DNA of 64,000 bases, from NCBI GenBank assembly GCA_003220535.1, contig QHSU01000054.1:310001-374000 (forward strand), given 5' to 3'. Shown piece after piece: positions 1-7,787 of this stretch (positions are counted from its first letter, which is position 1; each line of letters starts with the position of its first letter). This stretch comes from Candidatus Rokuibacteriota bacterium. Its GTDB lineage: Bacteria > Methylomirabilota > Methylomirabilia > Rokubacteriales > CSP1-6. The position numbers and the translations under genes were made by a program. Below the pieces are notes generated by a model, which was given only the letters and a program-made list of their open reading frames with translations, was not told the DNA's origin and did not search any database.

Positions 1-201
1 GGGGCCACGCTGACGACGCGCCACCTCCTGTACGAAAAGGAGTCCGAAGCGGCGCTGGGCCTGCCGCCCGGCGTTCACTCCTATGCGATTCTTCCCATCG
101 GTTACCCCATGGGAAAATTCGGCCCGGTCGGTCGAGGGCCGCTGGCGGACATCGTGTACCAGGACCGCTGGGGCAACCCCTACCGCGGCGTGAAGGAGTA
201 G
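1..201 (+). CDS. nitroreductase family protein, C-terminal part
   Basis: The frame is open from the first base of the window and ends in TAG, giving the last 66 residues of a longer protein. The tail contains the run LPPGVHSYAILPIGYP followed by GKFGPV and a DRWG segment. From family knowledge this matches the C-terminus of flavin-dependent nitroreductases that reduce quinones or nitro compounds. The FMN-binding N-terminus lies outside the window. The next gene starts four bases after the stop, so the two are probably co-transcribed with the small catabolic run that follows. Confidence 0.7.
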   Translation, partial: GATLTTRHLLYEKESEAALGLPPGVHSYAILPIGYPMGKFGPVGRGPLADIVYQDRWGNPYRGVKE

Positions 202-205
202 GACC

Positions 206-754
206 ATGCCAAGAGTGGCCCCGATCACCGGCAAGGCCGATGTCCCGGCGGAGCATCATGCCGTCGTCGACGGGGTGCTGAAGGTCTTCGGGCAGGTGCG
301 CGGACCGTTCAGCATGCTGCTGCACAGTCCCAAGCTGGCCGAGCGGATGCTCAGCCTGGGCAACTTCTATCGCGACGAGAGCATCGTCGAGCCCAAGCTC
401 CGCTCGCTCGCGATCCTGGTCGCCGCGCGGGAGCGGCAGGGGGCCTACGTGTGGGCGGCCCAGGTCAACGCCGCGCGTCGCGGCGGCCTCCGCGAGGAGG
501 CCATCGACCTGATCCGCAAGAAGGCCGACCCAGGCAAGTTCACGCTCGAAGAGCGTGAGGTCGTGGCCTACGCCGAGCAGCTGATGCGCACTAACCGCGT
601 CGACCAGGCGGCCTTCGACGCGCTCGCCAAGCGCTACGGCGTGCCGTGGCTGGTCGAGCTGACGGCGGTGGCGAACTACTACGGTCTCCTTTGCGGGATC
701 GTCAGCGCGTTCGAGGTGGCCGCGCCGCCCGACGGCGACAAGCTTCCGACCTAG
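206..754 (+). CDS. carboxymuconolactone decarboxylase / AhpD-like protein
   Basis: This 182-residue, mostly helical protein has the layout of the carboxymuconolactone decarboxylase family: a helix pair around residues 55-90 (SLAILVAARERQGAYVWAAQ) followed by the RRGGLREEAIDLI turn and a C-terminal helical pair. Family members either decarboxylate gamma-carboxymuconolactone or act as AhpD-type peroxidase partners. The CxxC of true AhpD is absent, and the position usually held by His in the Y-x-W-x-x-H motif is Gln here, so neither activity can be assumed. A GGAG ribosome site precedes the ATG. It lies between a nitroreductase and a VOC gene, which fits a degradative operon. Confidence 0.75.
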   Translation: MPRVAPITGKADVPAEHHAVVDGVLKVFGQVRGPFSMLLHSPKLAERMLSLGNFYRDESIVEPKLRSLAILVAARERQGAYVWAAQVNAARRGGLREEAIDLIRKKADPGKFTLEEREVVAYAEQLMRTNRVDQAAFDALAKRYGVPWLVELTAVANYYGLLCGIVSAFEVAAPPDGDKLPT

Positions 755-800
755 TCGGGGGCACGGCTCCGGTTCCGCAGGAGAGACCAGGAGGTCAACG

Positions 801-1322
801 ATGCCGAGTGTCAAGCTGATACATCACGTCAATGTGCAGATCAGCGATCGAGCGCGGACTCGGGCGTGGTACGAGAAGGTGCTCGGTGCGGAGTTTCTCG
901 ACCGAGGCCCGGCGCTCAACCGACGGCAGCTGCAGCTGAGGATCGGTACTGGCGAGATTCACTTCACCGAAACGCCGCGTCCCGTCGCCGTTCCGTCCAG
1001 CCATTTCGCCCTCGAGGTGGACGACTGGGACGCGACGCTCTCCCGTCTGGACGAGCTCGGGATTCCTCGCGTGCGAACGTCGGCGGCCAGCACCGGGACG
1101 AACATCGGTGGCACCGACCCCCAGCAGGGGCGTCGTGAGGATAGCGGCGAGCACTACACCTACATCAACGACCCCGACGGGAATCTGATCGAGCTCGTGC
1201 ACCATCCGCTGGGCCTCGAGGATTCCCAGGGCAAGAAGGTCGAGGTGGCGCACGATCCTCGGGGGCTGCGCTGGACCCAGCTCCCCGGCGTGGTCGAGCC
1301 CGCGGCGGGCCCCAGACCATGA
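801..1322 (+). CDS. VOC family (glyoxalase/dioxygenase fold) protein
   Basis: The 173-residue product opens with IHHVNVQISD and continues with TRAWYEKVLGAEF, the classic first beta-alpha unit of the vicinal-oxygen-chelate fold. A second unit (HFALEVDDWD) and the terminal YINDPDGNLIELVHHP strand supply the His/Glu metal ligands expected of the family. Members include extradiol dioxygenases, glyoxalase I and fosfomycin-resistance proteins, and the substrate cannot be read from sequence. A CAGGAGG site lies six bases before the ATG. The stop overlaps the next start by 4 nt (ATGA), showing coupling to the FAH-family gene, so an aromatic or ring-cleavage role is the best guess. Confidence 0.78.
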   Translation: MPSVKLIHHVNVQISDRARTRAWYEKVLGAEFLDRGPALNRRQLQLRIGTGEIHFTETPRPVAVPSSHFALEVDDWDATLSRLDELGIPRVRTSAASTGTNIGGTDPQQGRREDSGEHYTYINDPDGNLIELVHHPLGLEDSQGKKVEVAHDPRGLRWTQLPGVVEPAAGPRP

Positions 1323-2119
1323 AGTGGTGTCGCTTTCAGACCGGCCAGCGCGTGAGCTACGGCCTCGTCGAGGACGACAAGAGCGCCGAGAGCGCCGTGG
1401 TCATCGAGGTCGACGGAAGTCCCTTCGCCGAGCACCGGATCACGGCGACCCGTCATAGCCTCGGTCGGATCAAGCTCCTGCCGCCCATCATCCCCCGCGT
1501 CCTCTACGCGGCCGGCCCCAACTACCGCGGCCACCTCGAAGGCATGGCGAAGCGACGCGGGGAGCCGCCCCGCTATCCGGCCCGGCCCGAGCCGAAGCTT
1601 CGCTCGGTGAACGCGATCATCGGGACGGACGACGACATCGTCGTGCCCAAGGAGTGCGCGGGCGCGGTCCAGCCCGAGGGCCAGCTGGCGGTCGTCATCG
1701 GCAAGACGGCGCGCAATGTCTCCAGGGAAGACGCCCTGGACTATGTCGTCGGCTACAGCATCGGCAACGACATCAGTCAGCGGGACTGGCAGCGATCCGA
1801 CCGCACCCTGTTCCGAGCCAAGAACTGCGACACGTTCAAGCCGTTCGGTCCCTGGATCGCCACCGATCTGGATCCGGCCAAGTTCCGCATCATCGTCCGT
1901 CACAACGGCACAGTCTGGGAGGACTTCTCCTCGGGCGACCAGATCTGGGACACGCCAACCTGGATTCATGAAATGAGCAAGACCGCGACGCTCCACCCGG
2001 GCGACGTGCTCTGGATGGGCACCCAGGGAGCCGACGGCGACATGGTTCCGGGTGACGTCATCGAGGTCGAGATCAGCAGCATCGGTGTCCTCAGGAATCG
2101 CGTGGTGGCCCAGACATAG
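1319..2119 (+). CDS. fumarylacetoacetate hydrolase family protein
   Basis: The 266-residue product carries the FAH fold: PRVLYAAGPNYRGHL near residue 62, the metal-site strand PEGQLAVVIGK near residue 120, GYSIGNDISQRDWQ near 145, and GDVLWMGT followed by PGDVIEVEI at the end. Family enzymes cleave C-C bonds of acylpyruvates or hydrate 2-hydroxypenta-dienoates in aromatic degradation. The usual E-x-E metal pair reads E-G-Q here, so one ligand is substituted and activity is uncertain. It overlaps the VOC gene by 4 nt. With its neighbours it suggests the lower part of a ring-cleavage pathway, but the substrate is unknown. Confidence 0.82.
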   Translation: MKWCRFQTGQRVSYGLVEDDKSAESAVVIEVDGSPFAEHRITATRHSLGRIKLLPPIIPRVLYAAGPNYRGHLEGMAKRRGEPPRYPARPEPKLRSVNAIIGTDDDIVVPKECAGAVQPEGQLAVVIGKTARNVSREDALDYVVGYSIGNDISQRDWQRSDRTLFRAKNCDTFKPFGPWIATDLDPAKFRIIVRHNGTVWEDFSSGDQIWDTPTWIHEMSKTATLHPGDVLWMGTQGADGDMVPGDVIEVEISSIGVLRNRVVAQT

Positions 2120-2136
2120 CGATCGCGGAGAGCTCG

Positions 2137-3063
2137 ATGAAGATCGCGACGCCGGACCTGGTGACGAACTCGTATTTTCCAGCTCTCGCCGCCGAAGAGC
2201 TCGGGCTCTACCGCGACGAAGGCCTCGACGCCCACGTCGAGCTGCTTCCCTCGCTCGACGCCGTGAATGCGCTGCGCGACGGGGCGGTGGATTTCGTGGC
2301 CGGCGGCGCGCACACGACCTTGCTCACGTTCCCGGGCTGGAAAGGCGCGCGGCTCGTCGTCGCCCTGTCCCAGGGCACACCCTGGCTCCTGGTCCTGCGC
2401 GCGGATCTTCCCGCCCGTCGCGGCGACGTCGGCGCGGTCAAGGGGCTCCGCATCGGGGCCGCGCCGGGGCCCGACCGTGCGTTCCTCCGGCTCCTCCACG
2501 AGGTCGGCGTCGATCCGGCGCGCGACGGCGTCACGGTCGCTCCGGTGCCCGGCGGCACCGACCCCGGCGCCTCTTTCGGTGTCGTCGCCGCCGCCGCTCT
2601 CGAGCGCGGCGACGTCGACGGGTTCTGGGCGAACGCGCTCGGCAGCGAGACCGCCGTGCGGCGTGGCGTCGGGAAGGTCGTCGTCGACGTCCGGCGCGGC
2701 GACGGCCCGCCCGGTGCGGGGCAGTACACGTTCGCGGCGCTCTCGACGACGGACGCGCTGATCGCCCGGGATCCCGAGCGCGTGGCGGCGGCCGTGCGCG
2801 CGATCGTACGGGCTCAGCGAATGCTCAAGAAGGAGCCCGCGCGCGCCACCGAGGTCGGGCGGCGACGGTTTCCGCCGGCGGCCACGGAGATCATCGCCAC
2901 GGTCGTCGAGCGCGATCTGCCGTTCTACGATCCGGTGATCGGCGAGCCCGCGGTCGCCGCGATGAACGGCTTCGCCCGCTCGCTCGGGCTTCTCGCGGCT
3001 CCTGTCGCCTATGACGACGTGGTGGCCACGCGCTTCCGGAGCCTCTGGAGCGCGTCCCCGTAG
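2137..3063 (+). CDS. NMT1/THI5-like ABC substrate-binding protein, no signal peptide
   Basis: The 308-residue protein has the NMT1/THI5 type II binding-protein layout: SYFPALAAEELGLYRDEGLDAHVELL at the start, DFVAGGAHTTLLTFPG near residue 50, KGLRIGAAPGPDRAF near 105 and a helical C-terminus. Relatives deliver sulfonates, pyrimidine precursors or aromatic acids to ABC permeases. Unlike most relatives it starts directly at the first beta strand (MKIATPDLV) with no hydrophobic leader, so it may stay cytoplasmic or have lost its export signal. A GGAGAG site precedes the ATG. Its stop abuts the stop of the convergent methyltransferase gene with no intergenic base. No permease or ATPase lies next to it. 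Confidence 0.7.
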   Translation: MKIATPDLVTNSYFPALAAEELGLYRDEGLDAHVELLPSLDAVNALRDGAVDFVAGGAHTTLLTFPGWKGARLVVALSQGTPWLLVLRADLPARRGDVGAVKGLRIGAAPGPDRAFLRLLHEVGVDPARDGVTVAPVPGGTDPGASFGVVAAAALERGDVDGFWANALGSETAVRRGVGKVVVDVRRGDGPPGAGQYTFAALSTTDALIARDPERVAAAVRAIVRAQRMLKKEPARATEVGRRRFPPAATEIIATVVERDLPFYDPVIGEPAVAAMNGFARSLGLLAAPVAYDDVVATRFRSLWSASP

Positions 3064-3669
3064 CTAGCGGAAGATCACCACGAGCGCGTCGGCGGTCTCG
3101 GCCGAGTACTTCTCGACGACACGGTAGTTGGTCTCGATCCATCCGACGATCTCTCGGAAGCGGCGCGTACTGTCCCGGCTCAAGGTCACGACGAAGACGC
3201 CGTTCGCCGTGAGGTACTGCGAATATCGGTCGAGCGCGCTCTTCATCCTGAGCTCGGGGATGTTGTGAAGCGATTCTCGGAACAGGATGACGTCGTGCTT
3301 CCGCGAGGGAACGTAGGACAGCATGTCCCCCTGTTCGTAGCGGTTGGTCCCGCCCCGACCGTTGGCCTCGCTCCTTTGCGCGGCCTTCTGCGCCGCCACC
3401 TCGGAGACGTCCACGCCGGTGTACGTCTGATACCGATCGACGGCGAGCTCGTTCCCGGTGTTGCCGGAGCCACAGCCGAGATCGAGGATGCTCCCGTTCC
3501 GGCAGTATCTTTCGACGAAGCCATAGACCCGATCACCCCGGGTGTGCTCGCAGTGAGCCCACTTGCCGGACGCATATTCTCGGTCCCAGAGGGTGCGCTT
3601 CATTCCTGGAAGGCCCCACCGCTTCGTGAGACCACGCAAGACGTTCTTGATCTTCGTGTGCGGTTGCAT
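3064..3669 (-). CDS. class I SAM-dependent methyltransferase
   Basis: This 201-residue protein contains the SAM-binding motif I (ILDLGCGSGNTG, about residues 60-71), an acidic strand end (YTGVDVS, about 85) and a QGDMLSYVP motif II, so it belongs to the Rossmann-fold class I methyltransferases. No substrate domain is recognisable. It is richer in Asn, Tyr and Lys than its neighbours, which hints at separate origin, but this is only an impression. It is convergent with the upstream binding-protein gene and is followed in the same direction, 10 nt upstream, by the end of the dppF-like gene. Confidence 0.75.
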   Translation of the reverse strand: MQPHTKIKNVLRGLTKRWGLPGMKRTLWDREYASGKWAHCEHTRGDRVYGFVERYCRNGSILDLGCGSGNTGNELAVDRYQTYTGVDVSEVAAQKAAQRSEANGRGGTNRYEQGDMLSYVPSRKHDVILFRESLHNIPELRMKSALDRYSQYLTANGVFVVTLSRDSTRRFREIVGWIETNYRVVEKYSAETADALVVIFR

Positions 3670-3679
3670 GGTGTCTCCG

Positions 3680-4639
3680 TCAATACAGGTGACAGGCCGT
3701 AAACCGACCTGGGCTGACTTCTTTCCATTCCGGCTCCTGGCGACTGCACTGCGGCAGAGCGCGGGGACAACGCGGGTGAAAGCGGCATCCGGCGGGCGGA
3801 TTCACCGGGCTCGGGACCTCGCCTGCCAGCACGATCCGCGGCCGGCGCGCCGAGGGGTGCAGCGGCAGCGCTGCTGACAGGAGCGCCTCGGTGTAGGGGT
3901 GCAGCGGCTCCGCGTACACGGCGTCGCACGCGCCCACCTCGACGAGCTTGCCCGCGTACATGACGGCCAGGCGCGTCGCCAGGTAGCGCGCGGCCGCCAG
4001 ATCGTGCGAGATGATGACGTAGGCGAGCGCCAGCTCTTCCTGAAGTCGCTTCAGCAGATTCAGGATCTGCGCCCGGATCGAGACGTCCAGCGCCGACACC
4101 GGCTCGTCCAGAATGAGGAACTTCGGGTACGTCACGAGGGCACGGGCGATCGCGATGCGTTGACGCTGCCCACCGCTGAACTCGTGCGGGTAGAGGGCGC
4201 CGCTGTCTCGCCGGAGCCCCACCAGCTGCAAGACCTCTCGAACCCGCTCGGCCATCACCGCACGACTCACGCCGTTCCCGCGCGGGAGCGGCTCGGCCAC
4301 GATGTGCTCCACCCGCATCCTCGGATTCAGCGAGCTATAGGGATCTTGAAACACGGCCTGCACCGACCGGCGATAGCGCCTGAGGTCGTGGCGATCGAAG
4401 GCCCGCGTCTCCTTGCCGTCGAAGGAGAGGGAGCCGGCGGTGGGGCGTTCGAGCAGCAAGAAGAGCTTCGCCAGGGTCGTCTTGCCGGATCCCGATTCAC
4501 CGACGATGCCGAGCGTCTCGCCCTCGGCGACCTGCACGCTCACCCCGTCGAGCGCCTTGACCCAGCCGTGCGCCCGGCCCAGGGTGAAGCCGCCGGTCGC
4601 CGGAAAGTATTTCGTCAGCCCGACACCCTCGAGTTTCAT
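3680..4639 (-). CDS. dppF: dipeptide/oligopeptide ABC transporter ATP-binding protein (DppF/OppF type)
   Basis: A 319-residue ATPase with Walker A GESGSGKT at residues 47-54, signature FSGGQRQRIAIARAL, Walker B LILDEPVSALD and the Dpp/Opp-specific C-terminal block NPPAGCRFHPRCP. It energises import by the DppB/DppC permeases together with the DppD-type ATPase encoded immediately upstream. The frame stays open far upstream of the chosen ATG, but MKLEGVGL is where the ABC domain begins and lies one base after the dppD stop. It is the last gene of a dppA-B-C-D-F operon. The transported compound (peptide, nickel or other) is not defined by sequence. Confidence 0.85.
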   Translation of the reverse strand: MKLEGVGLTKYFPATGGFTLGRAHGWVKALDGVSVQVAEGETLGIVGESGSGKTTLAKLFLLLERPTAGSLSFDGKETRAFDRHDLRRYRRSVQAVFQDPYSSLNPRMRVEHIVAEPLPRGNGVSRAVMAERVREVLQLVGLRRDSGALYPHEFSGGQRQRIAIARALVTYPKFLILDEPVSALDVSIRAQILNLLKRLQEELALAYVIISHDLAAARYLATRLAVMYAGKLVEVGACDAVYAEPLHPYTEALLSAALPLHPSARRPRIVLAGEVPSPVNPPAGCRFHPRCPRALPQCSRQEPEWKEVSPGRFTACHLY

Positions 4640-4640
4640 G

Positions 4641-5678
4641 CTAATCGAGTGGGGGGGGAGCGCCTGCCGCTCCACCCCCAGACGCCCCCACCAGTTCCGG
4701 TTGTTTTGCCGCCGCCCAGCAGTGCGCCACGTGGCCACTCGCCACGGCGACCGCGGAGGGGAACTGCTCCTCACAGATCGCTTGCCGCTCGGGGCACCGG
4801 GGCGCGAAGGGACAGCCCTGGGGGAGCCGTGCCAGATCAGGAGGCTGACCGGCGATCTCGACCAGCTGTCGACGCCCCTGCTCGATGTCCGGCAGGCAGC
4901 GCAGCAGCGCTCTCGTGTAGGGATGACTGGGGTGGTTGAAGATCTGCAGCGTGGTGCCCATCTCGACGATACGTCCGGCATACATGACGGCGATCCGGTC
5001 GGCGATGGCGGCGACGATGCCGAAATCGTGGGTGACGAGGATGACCGCCACCCCCGCGGAGGCTTGCACTTCTTTGAGGAGCTCCAGGTATTGCGCCTGA
5101 ATGGTGACGTCCAACGACGTGGTAGGCTCGTCCGCGATGAGCAGCCGCGGCGCGCACGAGAGCGCGATGGCGCTCGAGACCCGCTGGCGCATCCCACCAC
5201 TGAACTGATGCGGGTAGTGCGAGAGCCGGGTGTCGGCCGCGGAGATGCGCAAGCGTCTGAGCGACTCCAGGACGCGCTCGCGGAGCGGCGCGCCGCGAAG
5301 CCCCTGATGGAGCCGCACGACCTCGCCCACCTGCGTACCGATCGTCAGCGCGGGGTTGAGCGAGGTCATCGGGTCTTGCAGCACCATGGCGATCTGCTTG
5401 CCCCGCACCCTGCGCATCTCCGCCGGGCTCTTCTGCAGCAGGTCCTGTCCCTCCAGCAGCACGCGGCCACCGACGATCCGGCCGGCCGGCTCGGGAACCA
5501 GCCGGACCAGCGACAGACAGGTCACCGACTTACCCGATCCCGATTCGCCCACGAGGGCCAGCGTCTCCCCCGCGTGAAGCGTGAAGCTGACGCCATCGAC
5601 GGCCTTCGTGACTCCGCGACGGGTGAAGAAATGCGTCTTGAGATCTTCGACCACCAGCAATGGCGCGGCCTCACGCAT
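4641..5678 (-). CDS. dppD: dipeptide/oligopeptide ABC transporter ATP-binding protein (DppD/OppD type)
   Basis: The 345-residue ATPase has Walker A GESGSGKS at residues 44-51, a Q-loop followed by DPMTSLNP, signature [15 protein letters not shown], Walker [13 protein letters not shown] and the C-terminal CPFAPRCPE block of peptide-type ATPases. It pairs with the DppF-type protein to drive the DppB/DppC permeases. The last roughly 20 residues (Gly/Ala/Pro-rich, ending APPPLD) are encoded by a G-run hairpin repeat at 4651-4693 and extend beyond the usual family terminus, so the repeat has apparently been captured in frame. The start is 129 nt from the permease gene upstream. Confidence 0.85.
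   Translation of the reverse strand: MREAAPLLVVEDLKTHFFTRRGVTKAVDGVSFTLHAGETLALVGESGSGKSVTCLSLVRLVPEPAGRIVGGRVLLEGQDLLQKSPAEMRRVRGKQIAMVLQDPMTSLNPALTIGTQVGEVVRLHQGLRGAPLRERVLESLRRLRISAADTRLSHYPHQFSGGMRQRVSSAIALSCAPRLLIADEPTTSLDVTIQAQYLELLKEVQASAGVAVILVTHDFGIVAAIADRIAVMYAGRIVEMGTTLQIFNHPSHPYTRALLRCLPDIEQGRRQLVEIAGQPPDLARLPQGCPFAPRCPERQAICEEQFPSAVAVASGHVAHCWAAAKQPELVGASGGGAAGAPPPLD
4651..4693 (+). repeat. G-run hairpin repeat, copy A, inside the 3' end of dppD
   Basis: Eight Gs followed by AGCG, a CCTGC loop, CGCTCC and a C-run with AGACGCCCCCACC. It has the same order of blocks as the copies at 7669 and 43379 (G-run, AGCG, TGCCGCTCC, C-run, AGAC, C-run, CACC). The G-run arm lies on the strand opposite to the host gene, as in every other copy. 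Here it is translated as the C-terminal tail of the ATPase. Confidence 0.7.
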
Positions 5679-5807
5679 GAGCGCCCTGCCCGTCGTCGGT
5701 CGCCGTCATTTCGCTCGGAGCCTCAGGTCCTCGTCGGGCGCCGAGTAGCCGTGGTCGTCATGACCGTTGCCTCCTTCGGATCAGGGCGTCATCGCAGTCG
5801 AGCCGTG

Positions 5808-6743
5808 CTACGAGTCGGCGCGAGCCGTCGCGCCGCCGGCTCCCGCTTCTCCGACCGGGTGTCCGGCCGGTTCGACGGCCGCCGCCTCGGGCTCCGCGGC
5901 GCGGCTGCCGAGCTGACGAAGCTTCGGGTCCAGATGGTCACGCAGCCAGTCGCCCATCAGGTTGACCGCCAGCACGGTCAGCAGCATCGCCAGACCCGGG
6001 AACAGCGAGATCCACCACGCCGTCGCCAGGAAGCCGCGGCCATCGGCGATCATCAGCCCCCAGGCCGGATTCGGGGGCGGCACGCCCACCCCCAGGAAGC
6101 TCAGCGTGCCCTCCAGGAGAATCACGTAGCCGACCTGGAGCGTGGAGATCACCAGGAGCGTCGGCACCACGTTGGGGAAGATGTGCCGCCGGATGATCCA
6201 GGCGCTCGATCGCCCGGCCACCACCGCGAGCGCGACGAAATCGTGTTCCTTGATCCCCAACGTCTCGCCGCGGATCTGCCGCGCGAACCGCGGCCACAGC
6301 AAGAGCGCGATCACGAGGGTGACGTTGCGGAAGCTCGGCTCGGAGACCGCGACCAGCACCACCGCGATGAGGATGAGCGGCAGCGACAGCGCGACGTCGG
6401 TCAGCCGCATCAGCACGCTGTCGGTCAGGCCGCCGCGATACCCCGAGATCAGACCGAGCACCGTGCCCAGCGTGCCGGCCACGCCGATGGCGATGAGCGA
6501 GACCAGGAGCGAAATACGGCTTCCGTAGATGACCCGGCTGAGCACGTCACGCCCGAAGCGATCGGTCCCCAGCGGATGCTCCCAGTCGCCACGCTCCATC
6601 CAGACTGGCGGGATCAGCTTCTGCGTGATGTCGCCCTCGGTGGGGCTCTGCGGCGCCAGGTACGGCGCGAACACGGCCGCGATGACGAGCGCGCCGAGGA
6701 TGACGCCCGGAACCCAGGGGAGCTCGCGGCTACGCGCGCGCAT
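5808..6743 (-). CDS. dppC: dipeptide/oligopeptide ABC transporter permease (DppC/OppC type)
   Basis: The 311-residue membrane protein has an N-terminal segment typical of the OppC_N domain (ELPWVPGVILGALVIAAVFA), the extracytoplasmic HPLGTDRFGRDVLSRVIYG block characteristic of DppC/OppC proteins, and the EAA-loop region around GYVILLEGTLSFLGVGVPPPNP. About six transmembrane segments are visible. The protein ends in an Ala/Glu-rich tail. It overlaps the upstream dppB-like gene by 14 nt, so the two permeases are coupled. It forms the pore with DppB. Confidence 0.87.
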   Translation of the reverse strand: MRARSRELPWVPGVILGALVIAAVFAPYLAPQSPTEGDITQKLIPPVWMERGDWEHPLGTDRFGRDVLSRVIYGSRISLLVSLIAIGVAGTLGTVLGLISGYRGGLTDSVLMRLTDVALSLPLILIAVVLVAVSEPSFRNVTLVIALLLWPRFARQIRGETLGIKEHDFVALAVVAGRSSAWIIRRHIFPNVVPTLLVISTLQVGYVILLEGTLSFLGVGVPPPNPAWGLMIADGRGFLATAWWISLFPGLAMLLTVLAVNLMGDWLRDHLDPKLRQLGSRAAEPEAAAVEPAGHPVGEAGAGGATARADS

Positions 6744-7653
6744 GGCGAATCCGTGGGTTCAGGTAGCTGTAGAGCACGTCCACGAAGAGGTTTCCTACGA
6801 GATAGAGCGCGCTCAGCACCAGCACCCCGGCCTGCACGATGGGATAGTCGCGCGTGGTGATCGACTCGAGGATCAGGCGTCCGAGGCCCGGCCAGGCGAA
6901 CACGGTCTCGGTGACCACGGCGCCACCTAGGAATTGCACGAAGAGCATGACGGCGAAGGTGACCACCGGGAGCAGCGCGTTCTTCAGGCCGTGCTTCCAG
7001 AGCACGACCTGCTCGTGGAGTCCCTTGAGCCGAGCGAACTTGATGTAGTCGGATCCGAGCACTTCCAGCATGGCCGAGCGGGTGAGGCGCAGGATGGCCG
7101 CCGAGGTGAAGTACCCAAGCGTGAAAGCCGGAAGGATCAGGTGCTCGAGACCGCCGCGGCCACCGGCCGGGAGCAGACCCAGCACGACGCCGAAGAACAG
7201 GATCAACATTAAGCCGAGCCAGAACGTGGGCATGGACTGCCCGAGCACGGCGAACACCCGCGCCGCGCCGTCGAGCGCGCCGCCGCGGCGCACGGCGGAG
7301 TACACGCCGAGGGGGACGCCGATGAGGACGCTCAGGAACATCGCGACGAATCCGAGCTCGACCGTCGCCGGCAAGCGCTCCCAGATGTGCTCGGTGACGG
7401 GCCGGCGCGTGAGAACCGAATTCCCGAAATCGCCGAGCAGGATGTTCTTGACGTAGAGGCCGTACTGGACGGGCAGGGGCTGGTCGAGGCCGAGGTGATG
7501 CATCAGGATCTGCTGATCGCGCTCGCTCGCATTGACGTCCAGGAGCAGGTGGACCGGGTTGCCCGAGAGCCGTGTCAGGACGAACACGATGCTGATCACG
7601 ACGAGCATGCTCAGCACCGTCTGGAACACCCGACCCACGAGATACCCCAGCAT
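6730..7653 (-). CDS. dppB: dipeptide/oligopeptide ABC transporter permease (DppB/OppB type)
   Basis: The 307-residue permease begins GYLVGRVFQTVLSMLVVISIVF without a separate leader and has the DppB hallmarks GLDQPLPVQYGLYVKN and the LPATVELGFVAMFLSVLIGVPLG transmembrane region, then the EAA loop near RLKGLHEQVVLWKHGLKNALLPVV. It forms the membrane channel with DppC. A palindromic G-run repeat lies directly upstream (7669-7696), between this gene and the binding-protein gene, a position where it could shield the more abundant binding-protein mRNA. The ATG is followed by LGY and no better start is seen. Confidence 0.87.
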   Translation of the reverse strand: MLGYLVGRVFQTVLSMLVVISIVFVLTRLSGNPVHLLLDVNASERDQQILMHHLGLDQPLPVQYGLYVKNILLGDFGNSVLTRRPVTEHIWERLPATVELGFVAMFLSVLIGVPLGVYSAVRRGGALDGAARVFAVLGQSMPTFWLGLMLILFFGVVLGLLPAGGRGGLEHLILPAFTLGYFTSAAILRLTRSAMLEVLGSDYIKFARLKGLHEQVVLWKHGLKNALLPVVTFAVMLFVQFLGGAVVTETVFAWPGLGRLILESITTRDYPIVQAGVLVLSALYLVGNLFVDVLYSYLNPRIRHARA

Positions 7654-7668
7654 GCTCTTTTACCATGG

Positions 7669-7766
7669 TCGGGGGGAGCGGCGCCGCTCCCCCCGACACC
7701 CCCCACCGGTCACGCGCGGCGGCCCAGTCCTTGATGGATCGCGCCGGCAGAGCCGGCGCTCGATCA
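7669..7766 (+). repeat. G-run hairpin repeat, copy B, with second GCGCCGGC hairpin
   Basis: Positions 7669-7696 form a perfect 28-nt palindrome (arm TCGGGGGGAGCGGC). It is followed by a CCCCCCACC tail and then by a second hairpin at 7741-7759 (GCGCCGGC, AGA loop, GCCGGCGC) flanked by GATC on both sides. The same second hairpin recurs at 12415-12433. The element lies between the binding-protein gene and the permease gene of the dpp operon, with the G-run arm on the non-coding strand. Confidence 0.8.
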
Positions 7767-7787
7767 TGAGTGCTCGCCAGCCCGCGT

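Noticed and set aside
4413-6860. An 815-codon plus-strand frame opposite the dpp genes
   Set aside because: It is the antisense of well-supported ATPase and permease genes and shows no protein-like motif order.
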